Assembly: GCA_013297765.1 (NCBI GenBank)
Contig: JAAFID010000003.1
Span: 1 to 54,593 of the forward strand
Origin: Cytophagales bacterium
GTDB taxonomy: Bacteria; Bacteroidota; Bacteroidia; Cytophagales; Cytophagaceae
Direction: 5' to 3'
Length of the DNA: 54,593 bases
This document shows, piece after piece, positions 9,402 through 17,357 of the stretch (position 1 is the first letter of the stretch; each line of letters opens with the position of its first letter). The notes under the pieces are model-generated. The model made no database searches, was not told the DNA's origin, and saw only the letters and a list, made by a program, of their open reading frames with translations. The translations under genes were made by a program, and so were the position numbers.

Positions 9402-10130
9402 TTACAATTTTCTTATTTTGATATTTTTGTACCATACTTGGTCGCCATGATCTTGAAGGGCTATGTGACCATTGGCATATTTTCCAAAACCTTTCCAACC
9501 ATTAAATTTGCTATCGGCAACCATCTTGTCCCATTCTGGCGAGCCTTGAACAAATGAAACTACTTTAACACCATTGAGATAAAATTCTACATTGTTCTTT
9601 AATTTTTTTATCAATACTTGGTTGAACTCTACACCTGGTTTTTTCAACTTTTTATTTTTTGCAGTAATCATGTCGTAAAGGCTGCCCGCTTGATGGTTGC
9701 CATCTTTGCCAGCTTTTGCATCTGCGTGTTTTTCATCGTCCAGTACTTGCATTTCTGGACCAGTTTCATAGGTATTGTTGTAATCAGTGCCCTCTACCAC
9801 GCCCCAAAAAATTCCGCTATTTCCACCTTGAGCAATTTTCCACTCTAATTTTAATTCAAAATTTTCAAATTCCTCATTTGTCATTACATCACCAGCTCCA
9901 CCTTTGCTAAGGTGCAATGTACCTTTCTCCACTATCCAAGCTTTACCTACTGTATCTTTTTTGTAGCCTTTCCAGCCAGCCAATGATTTTCCGTCAAATA
10001 GCAATTTCCAACCAGCTTTCTTTTCGGCAACCGAAAGAGTATTGTCTGCACTAGATTTTTGAGCAAAAGTTTTAGTGTTGCAGTAGCTAACGATGGCTAT
10101 GGTAGCCAGTAAAATTGATTTTTTAAACAT
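9402..10130 (-). CDS. DUF1080 / 3-keto-disaccharide hydrolase-like secreted protein
   Basis: 242 residues with a signal peptide (hydrophobic SILLATIAIVSY, cleavage near TFAQK). The remainder is one DUF1080 concanavalin-like lectin/hydrolase domain: GWKLLFDGKSLAGWKG, the ELKLEWKIAQGGNSGIFW strand, PEMQVLDDEKHADAK, and GHIALQDHGDQVWYKNIKIR at the end, all family signatures. Members act on keto-sugars or bind glycans outside the cell or in the periplasm. Its position before rhaI on one transcript suggests it helps release or process the deoxy-sugar; this is inference. A TAATTTTG -7 element lies 45 bp upstream. Confidence 0.88.
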   Translation of the reverse strand: MFKKSILLATIAIVSYCNTKTFAQKSSADNTLSVAEKKAGWKLLFDGKSLAGWKGYKKDTVGKAWIVEKGTLHLSKGGAGDVMTNEEFENFELKLEWKIAQGGNSGIFWGVVEGTDYNNTYETGPEMQVLDDEKHADAKAGKDGNHQAGSLYDMITAKNKKLKKPGVEFNQVLIKKLKNNVEFYLNGVKVVSFVQGSPEWDKMVADSKFNGWKGFGKYANGHIALQDHGDQVWYKNIKIRKL

Positions 10131-10174
10131 AGTTTCTTTTAGTTAATTGGGGTAAAATAATTTTTAGGGTTTTG

Positions 10175-10182
10175 CAAAATTA
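10175..10182 (-). promoter_or_regulatory. -7 element for the DUF1080-rhaI transcript
   Basis: TAATTTTG on the minus strand matches the Bacteroidota -7 consensus TAnnTTTG exactly. No TTG at the usual -33 spacing was seen. It overlaps the palindrome TTTTGCAAAA (10170-10179). Confidence 0.45.
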
Positions 10183-10206
10183 ACCAAGATTAAACGTTAT
10201 GAAAAT

Positions 10207-10234
10207 TTATATTGAAAAATGATTTTTAATATAA
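10207..10234. promoter_or_regulatory. inverted repeat in the divergent rhamnose intergenic region
   Basis: The left arm TTATATTGAAAAA (10207-10219) and right arm TTTTTAATATAA (10223-10234) pair with one bulged G and a 3-nt loop. It sits between the two divergent -7 elements and could be an operator, but the stretch is AT-rich, so chance is a real alternative. Confidence 0.3.
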
Positions 10235-10274
10235 AAAATAGGAGTGGAATAGGTACAAGCAAAGATTAGTTTTT

Positions 10275-10282
10275 TAACTTTG
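10275..10282 (+). promoter_or_regulatory. -7 element of the rhaD promoter
   Basis: TAACTTTG is an exact match to TAnnTTTG, 28 bp before the ATG of the aldolase/dehydrogenase gene. No clear -33 TTG is present at the standard distance, which may mean activator dependence. Confidence 0.5.
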
Positions 10283-10310
10283 GAAATGTTTTAATAAATC
10301 AAAATCAATC

Positions 10311-12449
10311 ATGGAAGTAAGCGAATCACAAAAGCATCAGAAAAAAGCATCATACAAATATGTCAATTATTTATGGGACGAGGAGAAGGCGAAAAGTTTT
10401 GGCAATGATGAAGTAGGTTTATTTATTTATAGGTCTAATTTATTGGGAGCAGATTTAAGATTGACCAACTATGCAGGCGGCAATACCAGTTGCAAAATCA
10501 AAGACAAAGACCCATTGACAGGGCAGTTGGTAGATGTGATGTGGGTAAAAGGTTCTGGTGGCGATATAGGAACATTGAAAAAAAGTGGCTGTGCGGCATT
10601 GTATTTAGAGCGTTTGCACAATCTTAAAAAAATATACAGAGGCTTACAGTTTGAAGACGAAATGGTAGAATTATTCAACCATTGCATCTACGACCTTGGG
10701 TCAAAAGCCCCATCAATTGATACACCATTACATGCTTTTTTACCCTTTGCACATGTAGATCACTTGCACCCTGATGCACTGATAGCTATAGCTGCAGCAA
10801 AAGATGGAGAAAAAATTACCAAAGAATTGTTTGAAGGAAAATTAGCTTGGGTAGGCTGGCAAAAACCAGGCTTTGATTTGGGTTTACAACTAGAAAAAGC
10901 ACTGGCCGAAAATCCGGGAATTACAGGGATTGTACTGGGTGGTCACGGCTTGTTTACATGGGGCGATACTTCTTACGAATCTTATATCAATACATTGAAT
11001 ACCATAGAAAAAGCATCCGAATATTTGGAGGCAAACTATGGTAAAAAAAGAGCAGTATTTGGCGGTGTAAAATTGCAATCATTAGATGCAGATAAACGTA
11101 AAGAGCAAGCTAGTCAATTGTTGCCAACGCTACGTGGATTGGCTTCTTCATACAATAGAATGATTGGTCATTTTACAGACGATGCTCGTGTGCTAGAATT
11201 TATCAATAGCCATGATTTAGCGGTACTAGGACCCAAAGGAACAAGCTGCCCAGATCACTTTTTAAGAACCAAAATTAGTCCACTTATATTGGACATTGCT
11301 CCAGATGCCGATGTTAATTCTCCAGAAGTATTAGAAAAATTAAACAAGCAGTTTGCTACCTACCGTGAGGGCTACAAAGCCTATTACGACAGATGCAAGC
11401 ATGACAATAGCCCTGCCATGCGTGACCCTAATCCTGTGATTATATTATATCCTGGTGTGGGAATGTTTGCCTTCTCAAAAGACAAACAAACTACACGAGT
11501 ATCTAGCGAATTTTACATCAACGCAATCAATGTAATGAAAGGTGCAGAGGCCATCTCTACTTACCAAGGATTGCCAGAGCAAGAAGCATTCAATATTGAA
11601 TATTGGTTGCTAGAAGAAGCCAAATTGCAAAGAATGCCCAAGGAAAAACCATTGTCTAGAAAAATAGCCATTATTACGGGTGCTGGCGGTGGCATAGGCA
11701 AAGCCATTGCTAAGAAGTTAGCAGACGAAGGTGCAGTAGTGGTCTTGACTGACCTTAACCCTCAGTTTTTGGAAGAAGCAAAAGTTGAATTTGAAAAATT
11801 ATATACCAAAGATGGCGTTGCAACCGCTATACTAGATGTTACCAAGGGTGATCAAATAACTGAAGCATTTAAAACAGCAACCCTTGCTTTTGGTGGGGTG
11901 GACATAGTGGTAAACTGTGCAGGTCTTGCCATTTCCAAGCCACTAGACGAAACCACAGAACAAGACTGGGATTTGTTGCAAAATGTATTGGTAAAAGCCC
12001 AATTCCAAATGAGCAAAGCTGGTGTTGCAGTAATGAGAAAGCAAAAATTAGGTGGCGACATCAGCAATATTGCTAGTAAAAACGGATTGGTTTCTGGACC
12101 AAATAATGTTGCGTACGGAACGTCAAAAGCGGCACAAATTCACATGAGTCGCTTGCTCGCAGCAGAATTAGGCAAAGATAAAATTCGTGTAAACGTAGTA
12201 AATCCAGATGCTGTAATAGGCGGAAGCAAAATATGGGAAGGTGCCTGGGCCGAAGGTCGTGCAAAAGCCTACAATATTACGGTGGCAGAATTGCCAGCAT
12301 ATTACGCTTCTCGTACGTTGCTGAACGAAATCATTTCGGCAGAGGATATTGCCAATGGTGTATTTGCTTTTGTTGGTGGACACCTGAGCAAATCTACTGG
12401 TAACATCATGAACGTAGATGGTGGTGTAGCTGCAAGTTTTGTAAGGTAA
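10311..12449 (+). CDS. rhaD: bifunctional rhamnulose-1-phosphate aldolase / lactaldehyde (short-chain) dehydrogenase
   Basis: 712-residue two-domain enzyme. Residues ~20-400 form a class II aldolase domain with metal-binding histidines in HAFLPFAHVDHLHPDAL and in LGGHGLFTWGD. Residues ~445-712 form a Rossmann short-chain dehydrogenase with the TGAGGGIGKAIAKKL nucleotide loop, the NCAGLA motif and the Ser-Tyr-Lys set in NIASKNG and AYGTSKAA. The family splits rhamnulose-1-phosphate into dihydroxyacetone phosphate and L-lactaldehyde and oxidises or reduces the lactaldehyde. The gene diverges from the isomerase locus and has its own -7 box and a strong terminator. The domain assignment is clear; the exact sugar phosphate is inferred from the linked isomerase. 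Confidence 0.9.
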   Translation: MEVSESQKHQKKASYKYVNYLWDEEKAKSFGNDEVGLFIYRSNLLGADLRLTNYAGGNTSCKIKDKDPLTGQLVDVMWVKGSGGDIGTLKKSGCAALYLERLHNLKKIYRGLQFEDEMVELFNHCIYDLGSKAPSIDTPLHAFLPFAHVDHLHPDALIAIAAAKDGEKITKELFEGKLAWVGWQKPGFDLGLQLEKALAENPGITGIVLGGHGLFTWGDTSYESYINTLNTIEKASEYLEANYGKKRAVFGGVKLQSLDADKRKEQASQLLPTLRGLASSYNRMIGHFTDDARVLEFINSHDLAVLGPKGTSCPDHFLRTKISPLILDIAPDADVNSPEVLEKLNKQFATYREGYKAYYDRCKHDNSPAMRDPNPVIILYPGVGMFAFSKDKQTTRVSSEFYINAINVMKGAEAISTYQGLPEQEAFNIEYWLLEEAKLQRMPKEKPLSRKIAIITGAGGGIGKAIAKKLADEGAVVVLTDLNPQFLEEAKVEFEKLYTKDGVATAILDVTKGDQITEAFKTATLAFGGVDIVVNCAGLAISKPLDETTEQDWDLLQNVLVKAQFQMSKAGVAVMRKQKLGGDISNIASKNGLVSGPNNVAYGTSKAAQIHMSRLLAAELGKDKIRVNVVNPDAVIGGSKIWEGAWAEGRAKAYNITVAELPAYYASRTLLNEIISAEDIANGVFAFVGGHLSKSTGNIMNVDGGVAASFVR

Positions 12450-12470
12450 AAAGTTATTTTAATTTCATTT

Positions 12471-12505
12471 AAAAAAGTGCTCAGGTATTCTTGAGCACTT
12501 TTTTT
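12471..12505 (+). terminator. Rho-independent terminator of rhaD
   Basis: The arms GTGCTCAGG and CTTGAGCAC (with one G-T pair) enclose the loop TATT. The stem is flanked by A and T runs and ends in a seven-T tract. Confidence 0.9.
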
Positions 12506-12528
12506 ATGAATTAAGTTTTAAGCTACAG

Positions 12529-12560
12529 TTTGGTATTTCTGCACAAAGTCTTTATCTTAT
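12529..12560 (+). promoter_or_regulatory. possible promoter of the beta-helix gene
   Basis: TTTG (12529-12532), a 20-bp spacer and TATCTTAT (12553-12560) partly match the Bacteroidota -33/-7 consensus, 23 bp before the chosen ATG. The in-frame TTG at 12530 overlaps the -33 box and is therefore an unlikely start. Confidence 0.3.
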
Positions 12561-12583
12561 TAACTCATTATTCCGAAAAAAAC

Positions 12584-14479
12584 ATGAGAAAATCTACCAC
12601 GGTTACTTGCCTAATTTTTTTTACAGCTATTATTTCCTCCATTGCTCAAACCATTACTGTGAGTAGCAATGCAGATACTGGAGCCAATACTTTAAGGGCA
12701 GCAATTGCTACCGCTAAAAATAATGAAACGATAGTTTTTGCAAGTAGCCTAGCCAACCAAACCATTACTTTGGCTTCGACGTTGGAAATTCCCGTTGGGA
12801 AAAATCTTACGGTAGATGGGGCAGCTGCGACGGGCTTAACCCTGAGTGGTAACAATGCAATCAGAATTTTTTTACTGAAATCAAACATGGTAACCCCTAC
12901 AAGCCTTACGCTGAAAAATTTGACTTTAACCAAAGGCTTTACCATAGAAAATGGCGGCGTTTTTAAAGCAGAACATAAAGGAATTTTGATTGCTGAAAAA
13001 TGTGTCTTTACGCTCAACAATGCAAGGCAAGGTGGAAGTGCTATCTACGGGGCTTACGATGGAACTTGTACCATAAAAGATTGCAAATTTGACAACAATA
13101 TTTCTATTGCAGACAATACCGAACGGGGTTCTACAGTAATGATATTTGGTCCGGGTGCTAGTTCTGTGCAGCGTTGCGATTTTACAAACAACAAAGGAAT
13201 CAATGGTGCAGCAATCAATGGGCTAAACTCTGGCTTGCTAATTGAAGATTGTAATTTTATTAAAAATGTTACCAGCGATGCCAAATTTGATACTGGCAAG
13301 GAAAACGATTTCTTGAGAGGGTATGGCGGAGCCATCTACCTAGACAGAGCCACAGCAGGACCACCCAGCACAGCACTCGGTAGCTTTGTGGCGAGAAGGT
13401 GCAAATTTGAAGGTAACATAGGCCAATCAGATGGTGGGGCGATGTATTTATATACTGACGAAACTGATAATGTATTAATAGAAGATTGTTATTTTGACAA
13501 CAACCAAGCGAAAAAACTCACTGCCACCAATGGGGGAGGTGGAGGAGCAATAGAACAAATGAACATTGCCAAAAACAAAGGCTTTGTAGTGAAAAACTGT
13601 ACTTTCTCTAACAATTCAGCAGCAGTCAATGGTGGAGCCATAAGAGCAGATTGGGCAGATACTCAAATTTCAAACTGTACTTTTTACAACAACAAAGCCC
13701 TAGAAACTAAGTTAGATGGTTGGGCAGCGAATGGTGGTGCACTGGTTACTTACTTTATGAAAAAATCTGTAGTTGAACTTACAAACTGTACCTTTGCCAA
13801 TAACTATGCGGGTTGGGTAGGCGGAGCGGTTGCTTCTGATACAACAATTACAAAAATCAAAAATTGTATTTTCTTTCAAAACACTGCTGGCAATGGTACC
13901 AACAACTGGAAAATACAGCAACACTCATCGGATGAATTTGTAGATTTAGGAAACAACATTCAGTTTCCTGCAAAGTTTACCAATAACTTTAATGATTTTA
14001 ATGTGTCAAAAACCGTAAAAATTATTGACCCTAAGCTAGGTGCAATTTCAGACAATGGTGGTATTTCACTCACCATGCCTTTGCTAGCTGGTAGTCCCGC
14101 AATTGATGCAGGAAGCGGTTGCAGTGCACTAGACCAGCGAGGAGCACCGAGAGTAGGCAATTGTGATATTGGTGCTGTTGAATTTGGCAGTGTACTTGCT
14201 GCAGTAGAAGGTTATAACTTAACCGAAAATTCATGGAAAGTATTTCCCAACCCATCTTCAGGTTTTGACTATGTAAATATTGCTAAACCTAATACTGTTT
14301 TTGAAAATCCTTGCTTAGTATCTGTTACAGATATGCATGGCAAAATTTATAACCAAGAGTATACTGAATCGCAAAATGAAATAAAGGTGTTGATAGTAAC
14401 TTTGCCAAATGGTATTTATAATATTTCCGTAACCAACGAGGCAACGTTATTTCAATCCAAGTTGATTAAGTTGAAATAA
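12584..14479 (+). CDS. T9SS type A secreted right-handed beta-helix protein
   Basis: 631 residues. A signal peptide (MRKSTTVTCLIFFTAIISS, cleaved near IAQT) is followed by a parallel beta-helix of the polymorphic-outer-membrane/CSLREA-like type: ANTLRAAIATAKNNETIVFA at the start, then repeated rungs of the form DCKFDNN, RCDFTNNKG, DCNFIKN, DCYFDNNQA, NCTFSNNSA and NCTFYNNKA. The helix ends with SPAIDAGSG and DQRGAPR, typical closing motifs of this fold. The last ~80 residues (WKVFPNPSSGF to FQSKLIKLK) are a type A Por secretion tail. It is expected to be exported and possibly surface-anchored; no catalytic residues could be assigned. The ATG at 12584 gives a proper signal peptide, unlike the upstream TTG. 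Confidence 0.9.
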   Translation: MRKSTTVTCLIFFTAIISSIAQTITVSSNADTGANTLRAAIATAKNNETIVFASSLANQTITLASTLEIPVGKNLTVDGAAATGLTLSGNNAIRIFLLKSNMVTPTSLTLKNLTLTKGFTIENGGVFKAEHKGILIAEKCVFTLNNARQGGSAIYGAYDGTCTIKDCKFDNNISIADNTERGSTVMIFGPGASSVQRCDFTNNKGINGAAINGLNSGLLIEDCNFIKNVTSDAKFDTGKENDFLRGYGGAIYLDRATAGPPSTALGSFVARRCKFEGNIGQSDGGAMYLYTDETDNVLIEDCYFDNNQAKKLTATNGGGGGAIEQMNIAKNKGFVVKNCTFSNNSAAVNGGAIRADWADTQISNCTFYNNKALETKLDGWAANGGALVTYFMKKSVVELTNCTFANNYAGWVGGAVASDTTITKIKNCIFFQNTAGNGTNNWKIQQHSSDEFVDLGNNIQFPAKFTNNFNDFNVSKTVKIIDPKLGAISDNGGISLTMPLLAGSPAIDAGSGCSALDQRGAPRVGNCDIGAVEFGSVLAAVEGYNLTENSWKVFPNPSSGFDYVNIAKPNTVFENPCLVSVTDMHGKIYNQEYTESQNEIKVLIVTLPNGIYNISVTNEATLFQSKLIKLK

Positions 14480-14488
14480 AGAACAACC

Positions 14489-15244
14489 TTACTCAAAATG
14501 CAAAAACAAAGAAACCGTATGCGTACTTAGTCTATCAAGGCTTTTACTGTAAATATTGTTGTCTTTGTTTAGCATATTAAGCAGTCCATGGGAAAATCTA
14601 ATTTCAGGTGAGAACTTAAAGAGAGGGTAATAAATGTCTAATCCAAAGCCATAATCTATAGAAAGGTCAAAATTACTGGCTCGCAGTTCGGTGTCTTTCT
14701 TTTCTTTTTTCTTTGCACCTGCTTCTACAGCAGCCTTCAAGCCACCAATCATGTACATTCTAAAATTGCCTCTACGTTGCGATTTGTATTTGCACATGAG
14801 TGGAATTTCTATAAAAGTAGATTCAGTAGTTTGGGTGGAGGTGAATTTATTTTTAAATATATAATTTACATCTCGTTGGTAAAAGGCAACAGTAGGCAGC
14901 AAACGCAAATCAAAAAATTCGGCGAGTTTTAGGTTTAAAATAAAGCCCAAAGAAAAGCCAGAAGTACGTGTACCTGTGATGGAAACCACCGAATCGGCAG
15001 CATTGGAGAGGTAATAATTAGAAACGGTAGGTTTGAACCTAGTGGAATTTACTGCCAGCGTAAAGCCATAATGCAACCTACGATCATCGTAATAGGGCAA
15101 GTTTTTGCTTGACCATTTGCTGTCTTTTTCCTTGAACGTTGCATCTTGTGCTTTTACCACAAAGCAAGATAGCAATAGGCAGCAGAGGTATATTACTTTT
15201 TGCAAATGTAAAGCGTACTTACGCCAAAAGTTAATTTTTTGCAT
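14489..15244 (-). CDS. porT: PorT-like outer-membrane beta-barrel protein
   Basis: About 250 residues, with a hydrophobic signal (KVIYLCCLLLSCFVVKAQ) followed by RRLHYGFTLAVNSTRFK and repeated amphipathic strands (FSLGFILNLKL, FDLRLLPTVAFYQRDV, TFIEIPLMCKYKS, FSPEIRFSHGLLNML). Size, the YGFTL-N opening strand and a position directly after ubiE fit the PorT/SprT family, which is needed for T9SS function. As written the gene overlaps ubiE by 52 bp. A TTG at 15204 would give a cleaner signal peptide (LQKVIYLCC) and only a 12-bp overlap, so the start is uncertain. The PorT name rests on recall of family features, not on alignment. Confidence 0.75.
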   Translation of the reverse strand: MQKINFWRKYALHLQKVIYLCCLLLSCFVVKAQDATFKEKDSKWSSKNLPYYDDRRLHYGFTLAVNSTRFKPTVSNYYLSNAADSVVSITGTRTSGFSLGFILNLKLAEFFDLRLLPTVAFYQRDVNYIFKNKFTSTQTTESTFIEIPLMCKYKSQRRGNFRMYMIGGLKAAVEAGAKKKEKKDTELRASNFDLSIDYGFGLDIYYPLFKFSPEIRFSHGLLNMLNKDNNIYSKSLDRLSTHTVSLFLHFE

Positions 15245-15921
15245 TGAACAGAATTAAATCCAACTGATTTTAGAATTGAAACAAACTCCTCGCCATAAGG
15301 AAAAACGTTTACAGACTCGGGCAAATAAGAATATGCACGATGATCTTTAGAAACCAATCTTCCAAATAAGGGTAGTATGTTTTTAAAATATATGTTATAA
15401 ATCCAACTAAATGGAAAACTTTCAGGTTTTGAGAACTCAAGCACCATAAGCGTTCCACCACTTTTTAAAACTCGGTGCATGTTTTGCAAACCCATAGTCA
15501 AGTGCTCAAAATTGCGTACCCCAAATGCAACGATGACTGCGTCGAAAAAATTATCTGCAAATTGTAAATTTTCAGAATCGCCAGCAAAAAGCTCTATTTT
15601 ATTTTCCAGCTTAGCCTTCACAATTTTTTTTCTACCTACAGCCAGCATCCCCTCTGATATATCTACACCTATCACCTTATCTGGATTTGCATTTAATGCC
15701 TCAAAAGCAAAATCGGCAGTACCAGTTGCTACATCCAGTATTAGTTTGGGGTTTTCTTTTTTTAGAATCCTAATGGCTTTTTTCCTCCATAGCTTGTCTA
15801 TTCCTAGGCTTAAGAAGTGATTCAAGAAATCGTAGCGTGCCGAAATATTATTAAACATATCTGCCACCTGTTCCTTTTTGTTGGTAGCATCTTGTTGGTA
15901 TGGAAGTACAGTTTTTGACAA
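15193..15921 (-). CDS. ubiE: demethylmenaquinone methyltransferase (UbiE/MenG)
   Basis: 242-residue class I SAM methyltransferase that methylates demethylmenaquinone in the last step of menaquinone synthesis. The family pattern is complete: VADMFNNISARYDFLNHFLS, SAM motif I ILDVATGTADFAFEA, VIGVDISEGML, GDSENLQFADNFFDAV, AFGVRNFEH and GGTLMVLEFSKP. The start is TTG (MSKTVLPYQQ); no in-frame ATG precedes it, and the MSKTVLPY opening is usual for the Bacteroidota enzyme. It is followed with overlap by the porT-like gene and is separated from the peroxiredoxin gene by a strong terminator. Confidence 0.95.
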   Translation of the reverse strand: MSKTVLPYQQDATNKKEQVADMFNNISARYDFLNHFLSLGIDKLWRKKAIRILKKENPKLILDVATGTADFAFEALNANPDKVIGVDISEGMLAVGRKKIVKAKLENKIELFAGDSENLQFADNFFDAVIVAFGVRNFEHLTMGLQNMHRVLKSGGTLMVLEFSKPESFPFSWIYNIYFKNILPLFGRLVSKDHRAYSYLPESVNVFPYGEEFVSILKSVGFNSVQCKKLTFGVSTLYICKK

Positions 15922-15994
15922 CGGTGTAGAAGTTATATTTTACGAAGGTAATAAAAAAGCGTGACAGTAGGGAAGGAGAGAAGCATTGCTTTAG

Positions 15995-16033
15995 CATAAA
16001 AATAGCCAATGCAATCGCTGTTGCATTGGCTAT
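15995..16033 (-). terminator. Rho-independent terminator of the perR-peroxiredoxin operon
   Basis: A perfect 13-bp stem, ATAGCCAATGCAA with TTGCATTGGCTAT, has a 6-nt loop. On the minus strand it leads into ATTTTTATG, 20 bp past the peroxiredoxin stop. Confidence 0.85.
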
Positions 16034-16053
16034 AAATCATCTTTTTTTAACAA

Positions 16054-16683
16054 TTAATGTGCTGCCAAGTATTCTGCCACACCTTCACGAGTTGCACTCA
16101 TGGCTTCTTTACCTTCTACCCAGTTTGCAGGGCATACTTCACCGTGTTCTTCATTGTGAATCAAAGCATCTAAAATTCTTAAAGCTTCGTCGATACTGCG
16201 GCCTAGAGGCAAGTCGTTTACATATTCATGGCGAACTACTCCATTTTTATCAATCAAAAAAGTAGCACGAAATGCAATGGGATTACCCGAAAATATAGTC
16301 ATCCCTTCTTCATTGTATTCAAATTCTCCGCCCAAAATACCGTAGTTTATGGAAATAGTTTTGCTGGTGTCGGCTACCATTGGGTAGGTTACGCCTTCTA
16401 TACCGCCCTTATTTTTTGGGGTAGATAGCCAAGCTAAATGGGAATTTTCGGTATCGGTAGAGCAACCTACTACGGCACAATCTCTTTTTTCAAACTCAGC
16501 CAACTTTGCTTGAAAGGCCAATATTTCTGTAGGGCAAACGAATGTAAAATCTTTAGGATAGAAATAAAACATTACATATTTTTTTCCTAGATATTGGGCA
16601 AGTGAAAAATCTTCTACTATCTCTTCGCCGTTGATAACTGCGGCCGCTACAAATTTTGGTGCTTTTTTTCCTACTAGTGTCAT
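16054..16683 (-). CDS. typical 2-Cys peroxiredoxin (AhpC/Prx1 class)
   Basis: 209 residues, the usual length. It reduces hydrogen peroxide and organic hydroperoxides using thiols supplied by thioredoxin or AhpF. The peroxidatic cysteine is Cys50 in DFTFVCPTEILAF; the resolving cysteine is Cys184 in GEVCPANW, with a YF-type C-terminal helix replaced by VAEYLAAH. GGIEGVTYPMVAD, with the GG loop region, is also typical. The gene lies 26 bp downstream of a PerR-like regulator gene and shares its terminator, so the two form an operon likely induced by peroxide. Cytoplasmic; no signal peptide. Confidence 0.95.
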   Translation of the reverse strand: MTLVGKKAPKFVAAAVINGEEIVEDFSLAQYLGKKYVMFYFYPKDFTFVCPTEILAFQAKLAEFEKRDCAVVGCSTDTENSHLAWLSTPKNKGGIEGVTYPMVADTSKTISINYGILGGEFEYNEEGMTIFSGNPIAFRATFLIDKNGVVRHEYVNDLPLGRSIDEALRILDALIHNEEHGEVCPANWVEGKEAMSATREGVAEYLAAH

Positions 16684-16709
16684 GTTGTTTTTTTGTTTGG
16701 TGTAAAAAT

Positions 16710-17162
16710 TTATTGAATTGAAATTGCTTTTTTTAAGTCCAGCCGTTCGCCATTAATTTGCAGGCGAATGTCAGTAATCTTTAAGTTTTTTATTTTTTTA
16801 TTTTTAAAATATGCTTCTAAAATCTGATCGAGTTCGTGGTCTTCGTAATCTAATATTTCATTGGTATTGGTGCAATAAATATGGTTGTGATTGTCCACAT
16901 TGGCATCGTACCTATAGCTACCCTCGTCTGATTTTACTTTGGCAATAAGGTTTACCGCAACAAGATGGTCAAGTGTTTTATACAGCGTACCTGTAGAAAT
17001 ACTAGGATTTGCTGGGGCAATGGTTTCAAATATTTTTTCTGCGGTAGGGTGGTCGCACATCTGCATCAGTGCCGCATATATCACTATGCGTTGGTGCGTT
17101 GCTTTGAGCCCCGCAGCAATTATTTTTTCTTTAATTTCGCTATGTGATATTTTAATGACCAT
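16710..17162 (-). CDS. perR: PerR-like Fur-family peroxide regulator
   Basis: 150 residues: winged helix (about 8-85, with STGTLYKTLDHLVAVNLI as the recognition region), then a dimerisation domain. The regulatory metal ligands match Bacillus PerR with an offset of one: His38, Asp86, His92, His94 and Asp105; an Asp at the last position favours PerR over Fur. In contrast the structural zinc site is missing: Cys97-x-x-Thr100 replaces the first CxxC and there is no C-terminal CxxC. It heads the operon with the peroxiredoxin, so it probably represses that operon and itself until metal-catalysed oxidation. An inverted repeat lies just upstream of the ATG. Confidence 0.88.
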   Translation of the reverse strand: MVIKISHSEIKEKIIAAGLKATHQRIVIYAALMQMCDHPTAEKIFETIAPANPSISTGTLYKTLDHLVAVNLIAKVKSDEGSYRYDANVDNHNHIYCTNTNEILDYEDHELDQILEAYFKNKKIKNLKITDIRLQINGERLDLKKAISIQ

Positions 17163-17178
17163 ATCCTAATTAGGAATA

Positions 17179-17194
17179 ATTACTATTTAGTAAT
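17179..17194. promoter_or_regulatory. candidate PerR operator
   Basis: ATTACT-ATTT-AGTAAT, a 6-4-6 perfect inverted repeat, starts 17 bp before the perR ATG and directly follows the -7 element, where a bound repressor would block transcription. A perfect 10-bp palindrome, CCTAATTAGG (17165-17174), lies between it and the ATG. AT-rich composition resembles PerR boxes but the spacing differs from the 7-1-7 Fur/PerR pattern. Confidence 0.45.
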
Positions 17195-17200
17195 ATATCT

Positions 17201-17208
17201 CAAATATA
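17201..17208 (-). promoter_or_regulatory. -7 element of the perR-peroxiredoxin promoter
   Basis: TATATTTG on the minus strand, an exact TAnnTTTG match 38 bp before the perR ATG. No clear -33 TTG at 17-23 bp spacing. Confidence 0.5.
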
Positions 17209-17279
17209 TGTTTTCAAGTTTAGAATTAAAAATTAATTTGAAAAAAATTATCTCATTTAATCAACCTTGCTACTGTTAA

Positions 17280-17287
17280 TATATTTG
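17280..17287 (+). promoter_or_regulatory. -7 element upstream of the TMEM175-family gene
   Basis: TATATTTG, exact consensus, 70 bp before the ATG. The probable leader carries the inverted repeat AGATGA / TCATCT (17292-17297 and 17310-17315). Confidence 0.4.
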
Positions 17288-17357
17288 CAATAGATGATGG
17301 ACACATAACTCATCTATCTTTACATCGTAACAGACCTACGCAGCCGAATTTTAGAAT

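Noticed and set aside
12646-13335. Antisense frames within the beta-helix gene
   Set aside because: Explained by the biased repeats of the beta-helix coding strand.
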